From Lachnospiraceae bacterium (lineage in GTDB: Bacteria; Bacillota; Clostridia; Lachnospirales; Lachnospiraceae): DNA of 5,864 nucleotides. Made by a program: the position numbers and the translations under genes. Shown here piece after piece: positions 5,077 to 5,864 of the stretch (the stretch's first letter is position 1; the number at the start of each line of letters is the position of its first letter). The notes under the pieces are model-generated. The model did no database searches. It saw only the letters and a program-made list of their open reading frames with translations, and was not told where the DNA came from. The stretch covers positions 1 through 5,864 of the forward strand of contig JAGCCY010000154.1 in the NCBI GenBank assembly GCA_017651385.1, given 5' to 3'.

Positions 5077-5787
5077 CTATTCACCGAGATAAGCCTTTTT
5101 GATGGCTTCGTTGTTGAGTAGATCCGATGCCTTTCCTTCAAGCACGATCTTTCCGGTTTCAAGCACATATGCTCTGTCCGCAATGGAAAGAGCTTTCTTT
5201 GCGTTCTGTTCAACGAGTAATACGGTCGTGCCGCCCTTACTTACCTCTTTTATTATATCAAATATTTCGTTGACGAAAATAGGAGAGAGACCCATGGAAG
5301 GTTCATCCATAAGAAGGATCGAGGGATGACTCATCAATGCTCTGCCCATGGCAAGCATCTGCTGCTCGCCGCCCGATAACGTACCCGCTATCTGATTCTT
5401 ACGCTCCGCAAGTCTCGGAAAACGTTTGTAGACGTTTTCAAGCGTGGCTTCTATCTCTTTTTTGTCTTTTCTGGTGTATGCACCCATCTTAAGGTTCTGA
5501 AGAACACTTAACTGCTGGAAAACTCTACGACCTTCCGGAACGTGTGCCATGCCCATGGACACGATCTTGTGACCGGGAGTTTTGGTGATGTCCACACCTT
5601 CGAATGTGATGCTTCCTTTCGTGGGAGTTATAAGGCCGCTGACGGTATGCAAAATGGTGGTTTTGCCCGCACCGTTAGCTCCTATAAGGGCGATGACTTC
5701 GCCTTTGTTTACTTTAAAATCGATTCCTTTTATGGCCTCTATTACGCCGTAGTGAACGTGGAGGTCATTTACTTCAAGCATTGCCAT
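5077..5787 (-). CDS. livF: Branched-chain amino-acid ABC importer, ATPase LivF
   Basis: This 236-residue ATPase matches the LivF length and motif order. Walker A is GANGAGKTT (36-44), the signature is LSGGEQQ (137-143), and Walker B is ILLMDEPS (157-164) with catalytic E162. EGRRVF (85-90) is a LivF/LivG hallmark. The usual H-loop histidine is replaced in LVEQNA (191-196); a Gln here is normal for LivF, so this is not a defect. The C-terminus AYLGE is also typical. With LivG it powers uptake of leucine, isoleucine and valine, or related amino acids, through LivH/LivM at the inner face of the membrane. The first of two nearby ATGs is chosen because GGAGGA (complement of 5795-5800) lies seven bases upstream. 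It follows livG by 12 bases and precedes the kinase-like gene by 11. Confidence 0.95.
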   Translation of the reverse strand: MAMLEVNDLHVHYGVIEAIKGIDFKVNKGEVIALIGANGAGKTTILHTVSGLITPTKGSITFEGVDITKTPGHKIVSMGMAHVPEGRRVFQQLSVLQNLKMGAYTRKDKKEIEATLENVYKRFPRLAERKNQIAGTLSGGEQQMLAMGRALMSHPSILLMDEPSMGLSPIFVNEIFDIIKEVSKGGTTVLLVEQNAKKALSIADRAYVLETGKIVLEGKASDLLNNEAIKKAYLGE

Positions 5788-5799
5788 TTGTTTATCCTC

Positions 5800-5864
5800 C
5801 TATTCACCTAAATATGCAGTGATAACATCGGGATTGTTCAGTACTTCCGATGTGGGGCCTTCGG
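5800..5864 (-). CDS. livG: Branched-chain amino-acid ABC importer, ATPase LivG, C-terminal end (partial)
   Basis: On the minus strand an open frame enters from the right edge and stops at TAG (complement of 5800-5802). Twenty residues are visible, with EVLNNPDVITAYLGE at the end, the usual finish of LivG/LivF-type ATPases. Its position directly before livF, with the livF ribosome site overlapping this stop, points to LivG. The catalytic motifs lie outside the window. Confidence 0.8.
   Translation of the reverse strand, partial: EGPTSEVLNNPDVITAYLGE

Noticed and set aside
5077..5079. livF and livG ending in the same AYLGE-stop arrangement, seen as a possible recent duplication.
   Set aside because: LivF and LivG are ancient paralogues and this C-terminus is common to both. 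The DNA in the two ends differs at several positions.
5206..5225. Missing H-loop histidine in LivF (VEQNA), as a possible inactive ATPase.
   Set aside because: The same replacement is normal in LivF proteins and all other catalytic motifs are intact.

Overview
The window looks like the chromosome of a Gram-positive Firmicute, most likely of the Lachnospiraceae. The basis is the close-packed genes with strong AAGGAGG-type ribosome sites, the moderate GC content, GC-rich intrinsic terminators, and proteins whose wording I recognise from that family. This placement is recalled, not searched.

Left end (1-794, plus strand): the last 57 residues of a sensor histidine kinase overlap by ATGA with a complete NarL/LuxR-type response regulator. 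A 232-base intergenic region follows (795-1026). It holds a 16-bp inverted repeat placed about 42 bases before the predicted start of a promoter that has a perfect TATAAT but no recognisable -35 box. A transcript from there would carry a leader with three successive hairpins. The middle hairpin has its T tract on the opposite strand.

Centre (1027-4402, plus strand): four genes form a membrane-stress-type cassette. They encode an SPFH-domain protein of the YdjI type with two C-terminal zinc ribbons; a YdjG-like protein with two N-terminal zinc ribbons and one C-terminal membrane helix; a 119-residue protein matching only the membrane helix and cytoplasmic tail of TPM-domain (YdjH-like) proteins; and a 165-residue soluble protein of unknown function. 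A strong terminator separates the SPFH gene from the other three. In Bacillus subtilis the comparable genes are ydjFGHI, where YdjF is PspA. No PspA is encoded in this window. The simplest reading is a two-component system controlling an envelope-associated complex, with the SPFH protein made in excess over its membrane partners.

Right end (4445-5864, minus strand): a convergent operon carries the end of livG, a complete livF (ATPases of a branched-chain amino-acid ABC importer) and a cytidylate-kinase-like gene. These genes are separated by 10-12 bases, with ribosome sites overlapping the preceding stop codons. A GC-rich hairpin at 4415-4437 lies between the convergent operons and can serve both.

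The most notable points are the TPM tail without a TPM domain, the PspA-less SPFH/zinc-ribbon cassette next to a two-component system, the operator-like palindrome with structured leader, and the nucleotide-kinase-like gene attached to a liv operon.
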